This document shows positions 1 to 9,703 of a DNA stretch of 64,000 nucleotides, piece after piece. The stretch covers positions 87,210 to 151,209 of the forward strand of contig CACHCA010000003.1 of assembly GCA_902578265.1 (NCBI GenBank), read 5' to 3'. Made by a program: the position numbers and the translations under genes. The first letter of the stretch is position 1. Every line of letters starts with the position of its first letter. This stretch comes from an uncultured Pelagibacteraceae bacterium (GTDB lineage Bacteria > Pseudomonadota > Alphaproteobacteria > Pelagibacterales > Pelagibacteraceae). The notes beneath the pieces were generated by a model, which made no database searches, was not told the DNA's origin, and saw only the letters and a program-made list of their open reading frames with translations.

Positions 1-252
1 GATTAAAGAATTATGAGTTTTTAAAAACTTCACTTTTTTTTGATCACGAATATTCTTTTGAGACGTTTCCCAATGTTTATGAATCTCACCTTGTTTAACT
101 TCTTCCTTAAAAAATTGTTTATTTGGATAGTCTTCTATTAAATTTAACTTGTTAATATCAAAAATTCCATTTTCACAAAAATAGTATGCGGCTAGAAAAG
201 ATCTGACCCAAGTATTTCCACTTTTTGGATATGAGGCAATCCAGATAATCAT
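1..252 (-). CDS. Sulfotransferase family protein (partial, N-terminal part)
   Basis: Translation of the minus strand from the ATG at 252 is open through the window edge (84 codons), so only the N-terminus is present. It begins MIIWIASYPKSGNTWVRSFL. YPKSGNTW is the PAPS 5'-phosphosulfate-binding loop of the sulfotransferase superfamily, which moves a sulfuryl group from PAPS to an acceptor. The acceptor cannot be told from this fragment. It lies 71 bp downstream of dnaJ on the same strand, but nothing suggests a functional link to the chaperones. The family call is firm; the substrate is unknown. Confidence 0.8.
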   Translation of the reverse strand, partial: MIIWIASYPKSGNTWVRSFLAAYYFCENGIFDINKLNLIEDYPNKQFFKEEVKQGEIHKHWETSQKNIRDQKKVKFLKTHNSLI

Positions 253-323
253 GTTTATTTATTAAACTAGGTATTAATTATTTCAACTTAAATATTATTT
301 TTGATGAACTAAAGTTGAATTTG

Positions 324-1460
324 CTAACTTTTCCAAAAATCTTTTGCCTTTTGAAAAAATTTTTTGATACTTGGGTTTGATTTATCATTTTCTATTTCCC
401 TAAATTTTTCTAAAAGACTTCTTTGTTCTTTATTTAAATACACTGGGACTTCAGTTTTAATTTGAACGTATAAATCTCCAAAATCTCCCCTACGCATAAA
501 AGGCATTCCTTTACCTTTTAACCTAAATTGTTTACCATCTTGAGTTCCATCAGGTATTTTTATTTTTGCTTTTTTACCATCTATTGTTGGTATCTCTATT
601 GTTGTACCAAGTGCTGCGTCTGCTATTGAAATTGGAAACTCAAAGAATAAATTTACATCTGACCTTTTAAATAACTCATGAGATTTTACATTTATAAATA
701 AATATAAATCACCACTAGCACCACCCCTCGTCCCTGCTTCACCTTTGCCAGCAAGTCTTATTCTTGTCCCGTCATCTACTCCCTTTGGTATTGTGACAGA
801 CACTTTTTTTAAAGTTTGAGTGTTTCCTTGTCCATTACAGTCTGAGCAAGGATTGGTTATTTCTTCCCCACTTCCGGTACATTGCGGACATGTTTGTTGG
901 ACTGTAAAAAAACCTTGATTAGATCTTACTCTACCGTTTCCTCCGCAGTAAGTGCATCTATCAGGACTAGACCCAGGTTTAGATCCGTTTCCCTTGCATG
1001 TACTACATTTTTCCGATGTCGAAAATTGTATATTCTGTTTTTTACCTGCGTAAGCTTCTTCTAATGTAATCGATAAATCATATCTTAGATCTGATCCTCT
1101 ATTGTTTGAACTTCTTCCTCTAGAACTTCTTCTTCCACCTCCGAAGTCTCCAAAAAAATCTTCAAATATGTCCGAAAAATCCGCACCACTGAAACCTCCA
1201 AAACCTCCAAATCCACCTTGTCCACCACCACCATTTTCAAAGGCAGCATGACCAAAATTATCGTAATTTTCTTTTTTAGATTTATCAGAAAGAATGCCAT
1301 AAGCTTCACTTGCTTCTTTAAACTTTTCTTCAGCTCCCTTATCACCTGGATTTTTATCTGGATGATATTTTACAGCTAACTTTCTATATGCAGATTTTAA
1401 TTCTTCAGGGGATGCGCTTTTATTTACGCCGAGGACATCATAATAATCTCTTTTTGCCAT
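324..1460 (-). CDS. dnaJ: Chaperone protein DnaJ (Hsp40)
   Basis: Co-chaperone that delivers unfolded clients to DnaK and stimulates its ATPase. At 378 aa it has the full type I layout: a J domain (about residues 1-70, HPD at 33-35), a Gly/Phe-rich linker (about 75-112), four CxxCxGxG zinc repeats ([32 protein letters not shown]), then the C-terminal client-binding domains. It follows dnaK by 27 bp on the same strand, so the two are very probably co-transcribed. The ATG start at 1460 gives the usual MAKRDYY N-terminus. The Gly-rich linker has a long shadow frame that I do not regard as a gene. Confidence 0.98.
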   Translation of the reverse strand: MAKRDYYDVLGVNKSASPEELKSAYRKLAVKYHPDKNPGDKGAEEKFKEASEAYGILSDKSKKENYDNFGHAAFENGGGGQGGFGGFGGFSGADFSDIFEDFFGDFGGGRRSSRGRSSNNRGSDLRYDLSITLEEAYAGKKQNIQFSTSEKCSTCKGNGSKPGSSPDRCTYCGGNGRVRSNQGFFTVQQTCPQCTGSGEEITNPCSDCNGQGNTQTLKKVSVTIPKGVDDGTRIRLAGKGEAGTRGGASGDLYLFINVKSHELFKRSDVNLFFEFPISIADAALGTTIEIPTIDGKKAKIKIPDGTQDGKQFRLKGKGMPFMRRGDFGDLYVQIKTEVPVYLNKEQRSLLEKFREIENDKSNPSIKKFFQKAKDFWKS

Positions 1461-1487
1461 TTAATACCCCGGACAGATATATGTATG

Positions 1488-3413
1488 TTAAGCGCTCTTT
1501 TCTTTATTTTCGTCTTTTACTTCCTCAAAATCAGCATCAACAACATTGTCCTCTTTTTTTCCTTTATCATCTTTACCATCATCTTTATTAGAATCTGGTT
1601 TTGTATTTTGTTGTGATTTATATATTGCTTCTCCAAGTTTCATCGAAGCTTGAACTAGTGACTCAGTTTTTTTCTTAATATCATCTGTGTTTTCACTTTT
1701 AAGAGCCTCTTTTAATTGATTTGAAGCATCTTCAATAGCTTTTTTGTCGGCTTCAGATACTTTAGAGCCGTGCTCTTTAAGATTTTTATCTGTAGAATGA
1801 ATTAAGGTATCTGCTTGATTTCTTACATCTACAGACTCTCTTTTCTTTTTATCAGCATCTTTATTGGCTTCAGCATCTTTTACCATTTTCTCAATCTCTT
1901 CGTCACTTAAACCACCTGAAGCTTGAATTTGAATTTTTTGCTCTTTTCCAGTACCCTTATCTTTTGCAGAAACATTAACAATACCATTCGCATCAATATC
2001 AAATGTAACTTCAATTTGAGGAACACCTCTAGGCGCAGGTGCAATTCCAACAAGCTCGAAGTTACCTAAAATTTTATTATCAGCTGCCATCTCTCTTTCT
2101 CCTTGCAGGACTCTAATAGAAACAGCAGGTTGATTATCTTCAGCAGTTGAGAATACTTGACTTTTTTTAGTAGGAATTGTTGTGTTTTTTTCAATCAATT
2201 TTGTAGAAACTCCACCCAAGGTCTCAATACCCAAAGAAAGAGGAGTTACATCTAATAATAACACATCTTTTACATCACCCTGAAGAACACCTGCTTGGAT
2301 TGCAGCGCCCATTGCTACAACCTCATCAGGGTTAACACTTTTATTAGGTTCCTTCCCAAAGAAATTTTTAACTTCTTCGATAACCCTAGGCATTCTAGTC
2401 ATACCACCAACCATTACAACTTCATCAATTTCGTTGGCAGTGATACCAGCATCTTTTAATGCAGTTTTACATGGTGGCATTGTTTTAGCTATAAGATCTT
2501 CAACTAGCGCCTCAAGTTTTGCTCTTGTAAGTTTTAAATTAATATGTTTTGGACCAGTTTTGTCTGCTGTAATAAATGGTAAATTTATATCAGTTTGTTC
2601 AGCTGAGGATAATTCAATCTTAGCTTTTTCAGCTGCCTCTTTTAATCTCTGAAGAGCAAGTTTATCTGATTTCAAATCTATTCCATTATCTTTTTTAAAT
2701 TCCGCAATTAAATATTCAACTACAGAATTATCAAAATCTTCACCACCTAAGAATGTATCCCCGTTTGTTGATTTAACTTCAAAAACTCCATCGCCAAGTT
2801 CAAGTATTGAAACATCAAATGTTCCACCACCCAAGTCATAAACTGCGATTTTTTTATTTTGTTTTTTATCTAAACCATAAGCTAATGATGCAGCAGTAGG
2901 TTCATTTATAATTCTTAAAACTTCTAGACCTGCAATTTTTCCAGCGTCTTTTGTTGCTTGTCTTTGAGCATCATTGAAGTATGCAGGTACAGTAATTACA
3001 GCTTTTGTAACAGCTTGACCTAAATATTTTTCTGCTGTTTCTTTCATTTTTTGTAAAATAAAAGCTGAGATTTGAGAAGGAGAGTATTTTTCCCCTTTAG
3101 ACTCTATCCACGCATCTCCTTTTTCCGAATTGACAATTTTAAATGGAGCAGCTTCTATATCTTTTTTAACAGTTGGGTCATCAAAGTTTCTTCCAATAAG
3201 TCTTTTAACTGCAAAAATAGTATTCTCAGGATTGGTTACAGCTTGTCTTTTAGCTGGTTGACCTATTAATTTTTCTTTTTCATCAGTAAAGGCAACAACA
3301 GATGGTGTTGTTCTAGCGCCCTCGGCATTTTCTAAAACTTTTGCTTGGCTTCCTTCCATTATAGCCACACAAGAGTTGGTTGTTCCTAAATCTATTCCAA
3401 TAATTTTACTCAT
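1488..3413 (-). CDS. dnaK: Chaperone protein DnaK (Hsp70)
   Basis: ATP-dependent Hsp70 chaperone of 641 aa, the normal length. The nucleotide-binding domain starts with GIDLGTTNS (residues 5-13) and contains [15 protein letters not shown] and the [10 protein letters not shown] phosphate loop. The interdomain linker reads [12 protein letters not shown] and is followed by the substrate-binding domain and a Lys/Asp-rich lid and tail. The ATG at 3413 has a strong GAGGAG ribosome site at 3425-3430. It lies between grpE (60 bp upstream) and dnaJ (27 bp downstream), which gives the order grpE-dnaK-dnaJ in one transcription direction. No CIRCE repeat is visible upstream. Confidence 0.98.
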   Translation of the reverse strand: MSKIIGIDLGTTNSCVAIMEGSQAKVLENAEGARTTPSVVAFTDEKEKLIGQPAKRQAVTNPENTIFAVKRLIGRNFDDPTVKKDIEAAPFKIVNSEKGDAWIESKGEKYSPSQISAFILQKMKETAEKYLGQAVTKAVITVPAYFNDAQRQATKDAGKIAGLEVLRIINEPTAASLAYGLDKKQNKKIAVYDLGGGTFDVSILELGDGVFEVKSTNGDTFLGGEDFDNSVVEYLIAEFKKDNGIDLKSDKLALQRLKEAAEKAKIELSSAEQTDINLPFITADKTGPKHINLKLTRAKLEALVEDLIAKTMPPCKTALKDAGITANEIDEVVMVGGMTRMPRVIEEVKNFFGKEPNKSVNPDEVVAMGAAIQAGVLQGDVKDVLLLDVTPLSLGIETLGGVSTKLIEKNTTIPTKKSQVFSTAEDNQPAVSIRVLQGEREMAADNKILGNFELVGIAPAPRGVPQIEVTFDIDANGIVNVSAKDKGTGKEQKIQIQASGGLSDEEIEKMVKDAEANKDADKKKRESVDVRNQADTLIHSTDKNLKEHGSKVSEADKKAIEDASNQLKEALKSENTDDIKKKTESLVQASMKLGEAIYKSQQNTKPDSNKDDGKDDKGKKEDNVVDADFEEVKDENKEKSA

Positions 3414-3473
3414 AATAATTAATACTCCTCGTCATATATGTGTTATTTTTGATTCTACAAGCTGTTCCGATCA

Positions 3474-4112
3474 TTATTTAGTCTCCGAATTCTCTTTAGT
3501 TTCCTCTGTTTTAGCTGCTTTTTCTTGAGTTTTCTTAGCTACACCAACCAATGAGGGCCTTAGTAATCGATCTTTAATAGTGAAACCTTTCTGAATTTCT
3601 TGAATTATAGTTCCTGGCTCTTTTGTATCATCCTCAATTTCCATCATTGCTTGATGAAAGTTTGGATCTAATTTTTTATTTAAACTTTCAATCTGTTTAA
3701 TATCATTTTTGTTAAATATGGATATTAAATCTTTATGAATTATATCAAAATGTTCTAAAGTTTTTTTAAGTGCCTCAGAGTCCTTTAACTTTTCATCACT
3801 TTCTAAGATACTTTTGGATCTTTCAAAATTATCTATAAGGCTAAGCGCTTCTTTAGCAAATGAAAAACCACCGTACTCAAAAGCATCTTCCTTCTCCTTC
3901 TCAAACCTTCTTCGTTGATTTTCCATTTCAGCAAATGTTCTAGCTAGTTTATCTTCAAGCTTTAAAATCTTTTCTTCTGGTGTTAATTCTTTTTTGTCCT
4001 CTTCTTCTTTTTTATTATGATCGTCTGTTTGATCCTGGGAGCTAGTAGATTGATTATTTTCTTCCTTAGCTAAATTTTCATTTTGGATATTTTCTTTTTG
4101 CTCTTTTTCCAT
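3474..4112 (-). CDS. grpE: Nucleotide exchange factor GrpE
   Basis: GrpE releases ADP from DnaK and resets the chaperone cycle. The 212-residue protein has a low-complexity acidic/Lys-rich N-terminal tail (about 1-50), a long charged helix that would form the dimeric coiled coil, and the C-terminal beta wing with the conserved PNFHQAM and VGVAKK segments. It lies upstream of dnaK on the same strand and is divergent from rdgB across only 36 bp. In many alphaproteobacteria hrcA precedes grpE; here its place is taken by the divergent rdgB and no hrcA is found in the window. Confidence 0.96.
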   Translation of the reverse strand: MEKEQKENIQNENLAKEENNQSTSSQDQTDDHNKKEEEDKKELTPEEKILKLEDKLARTFAEMENQRRRFEKEKEDAFEYGGFSFAKEALSLIDNFERSKSILESDEKLKDSEALKKTLEHFDIIHKDLISIFNKNDIKQIESLNKKLDPNFHQAMMEIEDDTKEPGTIIQEIQKGFTIKDRLLRPSLVGVAKKTQEKAAKTEETKENSETK

Positions 4113-4148
4113 AAGAGCTTATATGGTAAGAAATTTAAGAATTTCTAG

Positions 4149-4751
4149 ATGTTAAAAAAAAAAATATCAAAAATATTAATTGGCACAAATAACAAAGGAA
4201 AACTTAGAGAAATTAGGGGTTTATTGCCAAAATCAATTAAGATTTTTTCTACATCAGATTTTAATCTTAAAAGCCCAGCAGAAAATGGCAAAACTTTTAA
4301 GGAAAATTCAATAATTAAATCTAAGTATTTTTCAAAAAAATCTAATTTAGTTTGTATTGCTGATGACTCTGGTCTTGAAATAGATTGTTTGGATAAAAAG
4401 CCTGGAATTTTTTCAGCCAGATGGGCAGGAACTAAAGGAGATTTTAATAAAGCAATTAAAAGAGTGTATAGAGAGTTAGATAAAAAAGATAAGAACTGGA
4501 GAGCTAAAAAGATTAAAGCAAGATTCGTGTGTGCGCTCTCAATTTGTTATTTAGATAAAATAATCGCAAGTGTTATAGGAAAAATTGAGGGCTCTATTTC
4601 AAACAAAATTAGGGGAAAAAATGGTTTTGGATATGATCCAATTTTTATTCCAAAAAAAAAGAAACAAACTTTCGGTGAAATGAAGTTTTCTAGTAAATAT
4701 AAAATCGACCATAGATCAATCGCATTTAAGAAAATTAAAAAATTTCTATAA
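4149..4751 (+). CDS. rdgB: XTP/dITP diphosphatase (RdgB/HAM1 family)
   Basis: House-cleaning nucleotide pyrophosphatase that hydrolyses dITP, dXTP and their ribo forms to monophosphates, keeping deaminated purines out of nucleic acids. Family motifs are seen in order: IGTNNKGKLREI near the N-terminus, ADDSGLEID (metal site), PGIFSARWAG, and GFGYDPIFIP near residue 160. The 200 aa length is typical. It is divergent from grpE and its last 17 bp overlap, tail to tail, the gene on the opposite strand at 4735-5889. Confidence 0.95.
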   Translation: MLKKKISKILIGTNNKGKLREIRGLLPKSIKIFSTSDFNLKSPAENGKTFKENSIIKSKYFSKKSNLVCIADDSGLEIDCLDKKPGIFSARWAGTKGDFNKAIKRVYRELDKKDKNWRAKKIKARFVCALSICYLDKIIASVIGKIEGSISNKIRGKNGFGYDPIFIPKKKKQTFGEMKFSSKYKIDHRSIAFKKIKKFL

Positions 4752-5889
4752 GTTTCCCATTATTGATTTGATAAAAATTTAATTGGTGATTAATTTTATT
4801 ATTTTTAATTTCAAAAACTCCTATTTTCCCTTTAAACGTATTTTGAGTTTTAAACGATTTGTTTATCTCTAAAGCCTCATTTTTAAGTGATAGATAATAT
4901 ATTAATCCAACTAAATCATAACTCAGTAATGACAGATAACTTGGTTTATAATTAAATTTTTTAAAAAATTTATTAGTAAACTGATCCAAATTTTGTTTGT
5001 TTATTGAAGGATAATAAATTGGTTGTAAATTTTGTTCTTTTAACAAACTTTCATCAAACCATTGGTTCAAAGTAATTATATATTTATTTTTTGGTGATAC
5101 GTCAGTATATAGCAATGAAGTAATGACACTTTTTAAGCTTTCATCAAAATCTGCAATAATAACAGAATCAAATTTTACATTTCCAAGAGTATATTTTTTT
5201 TCAAGGCTCGCTATAATTTTTTCTTTATTTGGATCATCAGAATTTTCAACTCGTGATATTTCGTCTAATAGATTTTGTTTTCTTATTCCGTAATTAGTGA
5301 TTTTCTCTATTTGTTTTGTTAATTTTGTAGGGTCAATATCATAATTATATTGCTTAAAAAATTTTATCCTTGACTCTTTAATTCCTTTTTTAATCTCCTG
5401 GTCATAATTTAAATTTGGGATTAAAAAAATTGTTTTTTTTATCTCACTCGTTTCCAAAAATTTTTTAATTGTATTTAATTGTGAAGAGGAATTAATGCCA
5501 CTGCTAATTATATTTTTATGAAGATCCAAAGTTTTGTTTGTTAAAGACAAAAAAGTAATACTTTTTACTCTGTCTAAAAATAATAAATTTTTATGAAAAA
5601 CCGGACCGATAACCAACGATATTCCCATTTTTTCAAATTCAAGAGCTGAACGTAAAGTCACATCTGGATCCGACTTAGTGTCTTTAGGATATATTTCAAT
5701 GTTATTATCTTTTATGTCAATTAAGGCCATTCTTATGGAATTTAGTATTTGTTTTCCTAAAGACGCGTCCTCTCCGGATAGTGGAGCTAATACTCCTATT
5801 TTAATTTTTGTTTCTTCAGAATATGAAATAGATGTTTCAAAAAATAAAACAAAAAATATAGAGAAAACAATTTTAAAAAATTTATTCAT
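4735..5889 (-). CDS. Penicillin-binding protein activator, LpoA-like periplasmic-binding-fold protein
   Basis: 384 aa with a signal peptide (MNKFFKIVFSIFFVLFFETS, cleavage probably before EETKIKIG), then a type I periplasmic-binding fold: IGVLAPLSGEDASLGKQI is the typical start of the Leu/Ile/Val-binding/LpoA superfamily. Divergent head-to-head with rsmI (34 bp gap), the same partnership as lpoA (yraM) with rsmI (yraL) in gammaproteobacteria. That favours a role in activating a peptidoglycan synthase over amino-acid uptake. There is no clear lipobox Cys at the predicted cleavage site, unlike E. coli LpoA. A solute-binding role cannot be excluded from sequence alone. Confidence 0.75.
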   Translation of the reverse strand: MNKFFKIVFSIFFVLFFETSISYSEETKIKIGVLAPLSGEDASLGKQILNSIRMALIDIKDNNIEIYPKDTKSDPDVTLRSALEFEKMGISLVIGPVFHKNLLFLDRVKSITFLSLTNKTLDLHKNIISSGINSSSQLNTIKKFLETSEIKKTIFLIPNLNYDQEIKKGIKESRIKFFKQYNYDIDPTKLTKQIEKITNYGIRKQNLLDEISRVENSDDPNKEKIIASLEKKYTLGNVKFDSVIIADFDESLKSVITSLLYTDVSPKNKYIITLNQWFDESLLKEQNLQPIYYPSINKQNLDQFTNKFFKKFNYKPSYLSLLSYDLVGLIYYLSLKNEALEINKSFKTQNTFKGKIGVFEIKNNKINHQLNFYQINNGKLIEIF

Positions 5890-5923
5890 TTAATGATTTA
5901 TATAATTTTAGTATTGTATAATT

Positions 5924-6787
5924 ATGACTGTAAACCCTAAATTTCAAAATAAACAAATTAAAAAAGGTCTATATATAATACCCACTCCGATTGGAAATTT
6001 AGGAGATATTACTTACAGAGCGATAGAAATTTTAAAAAAATCAGATTTTATTCTGTGCGAGGATACGCGAATTTCCAGAAAAGTAATGGAAAAATTTGAG
6101 GTAAAATCCAAATTATTATCTAATCACAAATTTAATGAGAAGAAAAATTTATCTTTAGTCATAAATCATTTAAGAAGTGATAAGATTATATCTCTTGTTT
6201 CAGATGCTGGCACTCCTGGAATATCAGATCCTGGAGCCATCTTAGTAAGAGAATGTGTTAAGGAGAAAATAGATATTTTTCCATTACCAGGCCCTTCTGC
6301 AGTTAGTACCGCTGTATCAATTAGTGGCTTTTCTGAAAAATATTTTTTTTATGGTTTTTTTCCATCAAAATTAAAGGATATTAAGAACGATTTAAAATTA
6401 CTTTCTCAGTTGAACTCTAGCATTGTTTTTTTTATTTCATCCAAAAAGATGAATAAAATCATTCCATTTCTAAAAGAAAATTTTTCTGATAGAGAAATTT
6501 TGATTTGTAGAGAAATGACAAAAATTTATGAGGAATATTTAAGATATAAAATTGATGATTTAGAAACTTTAGATGAAAATTTAAAAGGTGAATTAACTTT
6601 TGTAATATCAGAAAAAAAAAGAATAAAAAAAAGTTCTCTTTTATTAAGTGAATCAGATAAGAATAACATAAGGAAAATGATTAAAAAATTAAGTATCAAA
6701 GAAATTGTAAATCTAATCTCTCAAAATAATTCTGTACCAAAAAAAAAAATTTATAATTTTTGTTTGAAGCTAAAAAATGAAGTTTAA
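5924..6787 (+). CDS. rsmI: 16S rRNA (cytidine1402-2'-O)-methyltransferase RsmI
   Basis: SAM-dependent enzyme that 2'-O-methylates C1402 in the 16S decoding centre. Family landmarks: GLYIIPTPIGNLGDITYRA near the start, CEDTRISRKVM, LVSDAGTPGISDPGA and PGPSAVSTAVSISGF. The 287 aa length is normal for the tetrapyrrole-methylase-fold family. The last 11 bp overlap the start of the following BON lipoprotein gene, suggesting translational coupling. The yraN gene that often follows rsmI in alphaproteobacteria is not here. Confidence 0.96.
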   Translation: MTVNPKFQNKQIKKGLYIIPTPIGNLGDITYRAIEILKKSDFILCEDTRISRKVMEKFEVKSKLLSNHKFNEKKNLSLVINHLRSDKIISLVSDAGTPGISDPGAILVRECVKEKIDIFPLPGPSAVSTAVSISGFSEKYFFYGFFPSKLKDIKNDLKLLSQLNSSIVFFISSKKMNKIIPFLKENFSDREILICREMTKIYEEYLRYKIDDLETLDENLKGELTFVISEKKRIKKSSLLLSESDKNNIRKMIKKLSIKEIVNLISQNNSVPKKKIYNFCLKLKNEV

Positions 6788-7370
6788 AGTTTTAATATTT
6801 ATATTCATAACATTATTTTTGTCAGGATGTGTTGGTGTTTCTTCAAAGGGAATTTTTGGAACAGGAGTATCAGTCGCTTTAGATCCTAGGTCTTTAGGTA
6901 CACAGATTGATGATTCTATAATGCAAAAAAATTTATCAGCAAGGATATTATTATTGGATAAAAAATATTTTTTATCTATAAAATCAAAAGTCTTGGATGG
7001 AAGAATATTCTTAACAGGCAAAGTTGATAATCCTGAAGAAAAACTCCAAATAACAAAATTGGCTTGGGAAACTGAGGGTGCTAGATCTGTAAGAAATGAT
7101 ATTAAGATTAAAGAGAAGTTTAGCTTTCAACAATCTGCAAAAGATGTTTTAATTACTTCACAATTAAGAACTGCTTTGATTATTAATAAACAGATAAAGG
7201 CAACTAATTATCAAATCGACACATATAAAAAGAAAATTTATATCTACGGTATAGCTTTAACGTCAGATGAAAAATCACTTGTTATAGAGGAAGCCAAAGA
7301 AATATTGGATGTAGAGGATGTTGTGGCAAGTATTTTACTCGTAGAAGATTTAAGAATTCAAAAAAATTAA
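6777..7370 (+). CDS. BON-domain lipoprotein (OsmY/DolP-like)
   Basis: 197 aa. The N-terminal segment ends in the lipobox LSGC at about residue 18, so this is a predicted lipoprotein in the outer membrane or periplasm. Two BON-like repeats follow (about residues 50-115 and 125-190), with the pattern VLDGRIFLTGKVDNPEEK and KKIYIYGIALTSDEK. The family includes DolP/YraP, which supports outer-membrane integrity and in E. coli is also encoded near rsmI. It overlaps rsmI by 11 bp and ends exactly one base before the stop of the convergent maeB. The family is clear; the exact role is inferred. Confidence 0.85.
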   Translation: MKFKVLIFIFITLFLSGCVGVSSKGIFGTGVSVALDPRSLGTQIDDSIMQKNLSARILLLDKKYFLSIKSKVLDGRIFLTGKVDNPEEKLQITKLAWETEGARSVRNDIKIKEKFSFQQSAKDVLITSQLRTALIINKQIKATNYQIDTYKKKIYIYGIALTSDEKSLVIEEAKEILDVEDVVASILLVEDLRIQKN

Positions 7371-9653
7371 TTATTTTTTATAGTCAATTACATCTGCAGA
7401 ATATGCAGCTATTGAAGCTAAATTAATAATTTCTGAAGTTGATGTTCTTAAAGGAGCAATTTCTATTGGAAGGCCTAAGCCTATTAGTAATGGCCCTATA
7501 ACTTTAGCTCTACTCATTGATTTTATCATTTTGTATGAAATAGCTGCACTATGTTGGCTTGGCATTATCAAGACGTTCGAACTTCCAACAATTTCCGAAA
7601 AAGGGTAAAGCTCTTTATATAATTCTTCTAAAGCAACGTCTGGCTGCATTTCTCCGTCAAATTTAAAATCAACTTTTTCCTTCTTTAAAATTTTAACTGC
7701 ATCGCTTAGCCTTTTTGTTCTGTCAGTAGCTGGTTCTCCAAAAGTGGAATGAGATAAGAAAGCAACTTTAGGATCAAATCCAAATAATCTAACCACTCTA
7801 GCTGCTGATTTTGCCATTTCTGCCAGCTGATTTGCATCAGGATATTCGATGACAGAGGTATCGCATATAAAAATTGTTTTTCCTCTATTCACTATCAAAT
7901 TTAGGCCAAACATTATTTCTCCAGCTCTAGGATCTACAACTTGAGTTATTTTTTCTAAAGATGAGGAATATCTTCTGGTATTCCCAGTAACCATAGCATC
8001 AGCATCCTTACATGCTACCATACAAGATGCCCAAATAACCCTATCATTTCTTATCAAACGATCACAATCCCGCTCAAGCATGCCTTTATTTCTTTGAAGT
8101 TTTCCAAAAAGATATTTTACGTATTTTTCTCTTTTTTTAGCATCTTTTGAATTGGTAATTTCTATATCAAAATTTTCACTGTAACCTATTTTCTTTAATT
8201 GATTTTTAATTAGATCCTCTTTTCCAACTAAGATCGGCACTCCTAAGTTGGAGTTTTTAAATGCTATTGCTGCTTTAAGCATGTTTTCATCCTCACCATC
8301 TGCAAAAATTACTTTTTTGGGTTTCTTTTTTATATAGTTGTTAATACCCTGCATAATTGTAACTGTTGGGTCTAATCTTTGTCTTAACTGATCTTTGTAA
8401 TTACTAAAATCTTTAATATTTTTTCTCGCAACACCAGAGTCTATTGCCGCTTTAGCTACTGCAGCAGGAATTACACTTATAAGCCTTGGATCAAATGTTG
8501 ATGGAATTATGTAATCTTTTCCATAATGTGGTCTCTCACCCCCCATTGCAGCAACAACTTCATCAGGAACTTCCTCTTTAGCTAGGTTTGCAATCGCGTG
8601 AGCGGCTGCGATTTTCATCTCCTCATTAATAGTTTTGGATCTTACATCCAATGCACCTCTAAATATATATGGAAAACCAATCAAATTATTTACTTGGTTT
8701 GGATAGTCTGATCTTCCAGTGGCCATGATGGCATCATTTCTTACCTCTGCAACTTCTTCTGGTTTAATTTCTGGATCAGGATTTGCGCATGCGAATATTA
8801 TTGGGTTTTTCCCCATAGTTTTAACCATATCTTTTGTTAAAGCTCCTTTTGCTGATAAACCTAAAAATACGTCGGCATTATTGATTGCATCTGATAAGGT
8901 TCGATGCTTAGTTTCAATAGCATGAGCTGTTTTCCACTGGTTTAAATTTTCTCTTCCACTATAGATCACTCCTGTTCTGTCAACCATTGTAATATTTTTC
9001 TTTGGAACTCCACTTTTTTTAAACAAATTAGCACAAGCCATTGCTGATGCACCTGCACCGTTGATAACTATTTTTACTTTATCAATTTTTTTTTTGGTAA
9101 TATCCAGTGCATTGATTAATGCAGCTGTAGTTATGATTGCTGTACCATGTTGATCATCATGAAATATAGGAATATCTAAGATTTCTTTAAGTTTTTCCTC
9201 AATAATAAAACAATCTGGAGCAGCAATGTCCTCCAGATTAATACCCCCAAAACTTGGAGCAAAATTTTTAACACTATTAATTATTTCATTGTGATCTTGT
9301 GAGTCAATTTCAAGATCAATCGAGTCAATATCAGCAAACCTTTTAAATAATACTGCTTTTCCTTCCATAACAGGTTTTGAGGCTAAAGCTCCTAAATTAC
9401 CCATGCCTAAAATTGCAGAACCATTACTAATTACTGCCACAAGATTTCCCTTACTTGTATAGTCAAATGCAGTTTCTGGATTTTCACTTATGGCTTTTAC
9501 TGGTGCTGCCACACCTGGCGAATAAGCTAATGCGAGATCTCTTTTTGTAGTCATATTCTTTGAGGATGAGATTTCGATCTTACCTGGTTTATTATGACGA
9601 TGATAATCTAAAGCTTCTTTATCTGTATAATGATCAATTTTTGTTTTTTTCAT
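7371..9653 (-). CDS. maeB: NADP-dependent malic enzyme with C-terminal phosphotransacetylase-like domain
   Basis: Oxidative decarboxylation of malate to pyruvate with NADP+, an anaplerotic/NADPH-supplying step. The 760 aa is the long MaeB form. The malic domain (about 1-170) has AYSPGVAAP and [10 protein letters not shown]; the NAD-binding domain (about 170-420) has [11 protein letters not shown]; and the C-terminal phosphotransacetylase-like domain (about 430-760) has [13 protein letters not shown]. In known MaeB proteins this domain is regulatory rather than catalytic. The gene is alone on the minus strand, convergent with the BON lipoprotein with no intergenic base. Confidence 0.96.
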   Translation of the reverse strand: MKKTKIDHYTDKEALDYHRHNKPGKIEISSSKNMTTKRDLALAYSPGVAAPVKAISENPETAFDYTSKGNLVAVISNGSAILGMGNLGALASKPVMEGKAVLFKRFADIDSIDLEIDSQDHNEIINSVKNFAPSFGGINLEDIAAPDCFIIEEKLKEILDIPIFHDDQHGTAIITTAALINALDITKKKIDKVKIVINGAGASAMACANLFKKSGVPKKNITMVDRTGVIYSGRENLNQWKTAHAIETKHRTLSDAINNADVFLGLSAKGALTKDMVKTMGKNPIIFACANPDPEIKPEEVAEVRNDAIMATGRSDYPNQVNNLIGFPYIFRGALDVRSKTINEEMKIAAAHAIANLAKEEVPDEVVAAMGGERPHYGKDYIIPSTFDPRLISVIPAAVAKAAIDSGVARKNIKDFSNYKDQLRQRLDPTVTIMQGINNYIKKKPKKVIFADGEDENMLKAAIAFKNSNLGVPILVGKEDLIKNQLKKIGYSENFDIEITNSKDAKKREKYVKYLFGKLQRNKGMLERDCDRLIRNDRVIWASCMVACKDADAMVTGNTRRYSSSLEKITQVVDPRAGEIMFGLNLIVNRGKTIFICDTSVIEYPDANQLAEMAKSAARVVRLFGFDPKVAFLSHSTFGEPATDRTKRLSDAVKILKKEKVDFKFDGEMQPDVALEELYKELYPFSEIVGSSNVLIMPSQHSAAISYKMIKSMSRAKVIGPLLIGLGLPIEIAPLRTSTSEIINLASIAAYSADVIDYKK

Positions 9654-9703
9654 TTAGCTTAATTAGGTGTACAAATGAGGTAAATTTAAGACTAATATGA
9701 TTT

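Noticed and set aside
282..319. Inverted repeat TTCAACTT/AAGTTGAA after dnaJ as a terminator
   Set aside because: The arms are 8 bp of AT-rich sequence with a 22-bp loop and no T run; too weak to call.
1085..1345. 86-codon frame inside dnaJ, alternate frame
   Set aside because: Arises from the repetitive Gly/Phe codons of the DnaJ linker; no independent support.
3434..3461. Sigma32-like promoter (CTTG, 17 bp, CATATAT) on the minus strand before dnaK
   Set aside because: The predicted start would fall within or next to the GAGGAG ribosome site of dnaK (3425-3430), so no usable leader remains. Probably chance in AT-rich DNA.
7371..9653. maeB as a novel malic enzyme/phosphotransacetylase fusion
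   Set aside because: This two-domain architecture is the standard MaeB form in proteobacteria, so it is not new.
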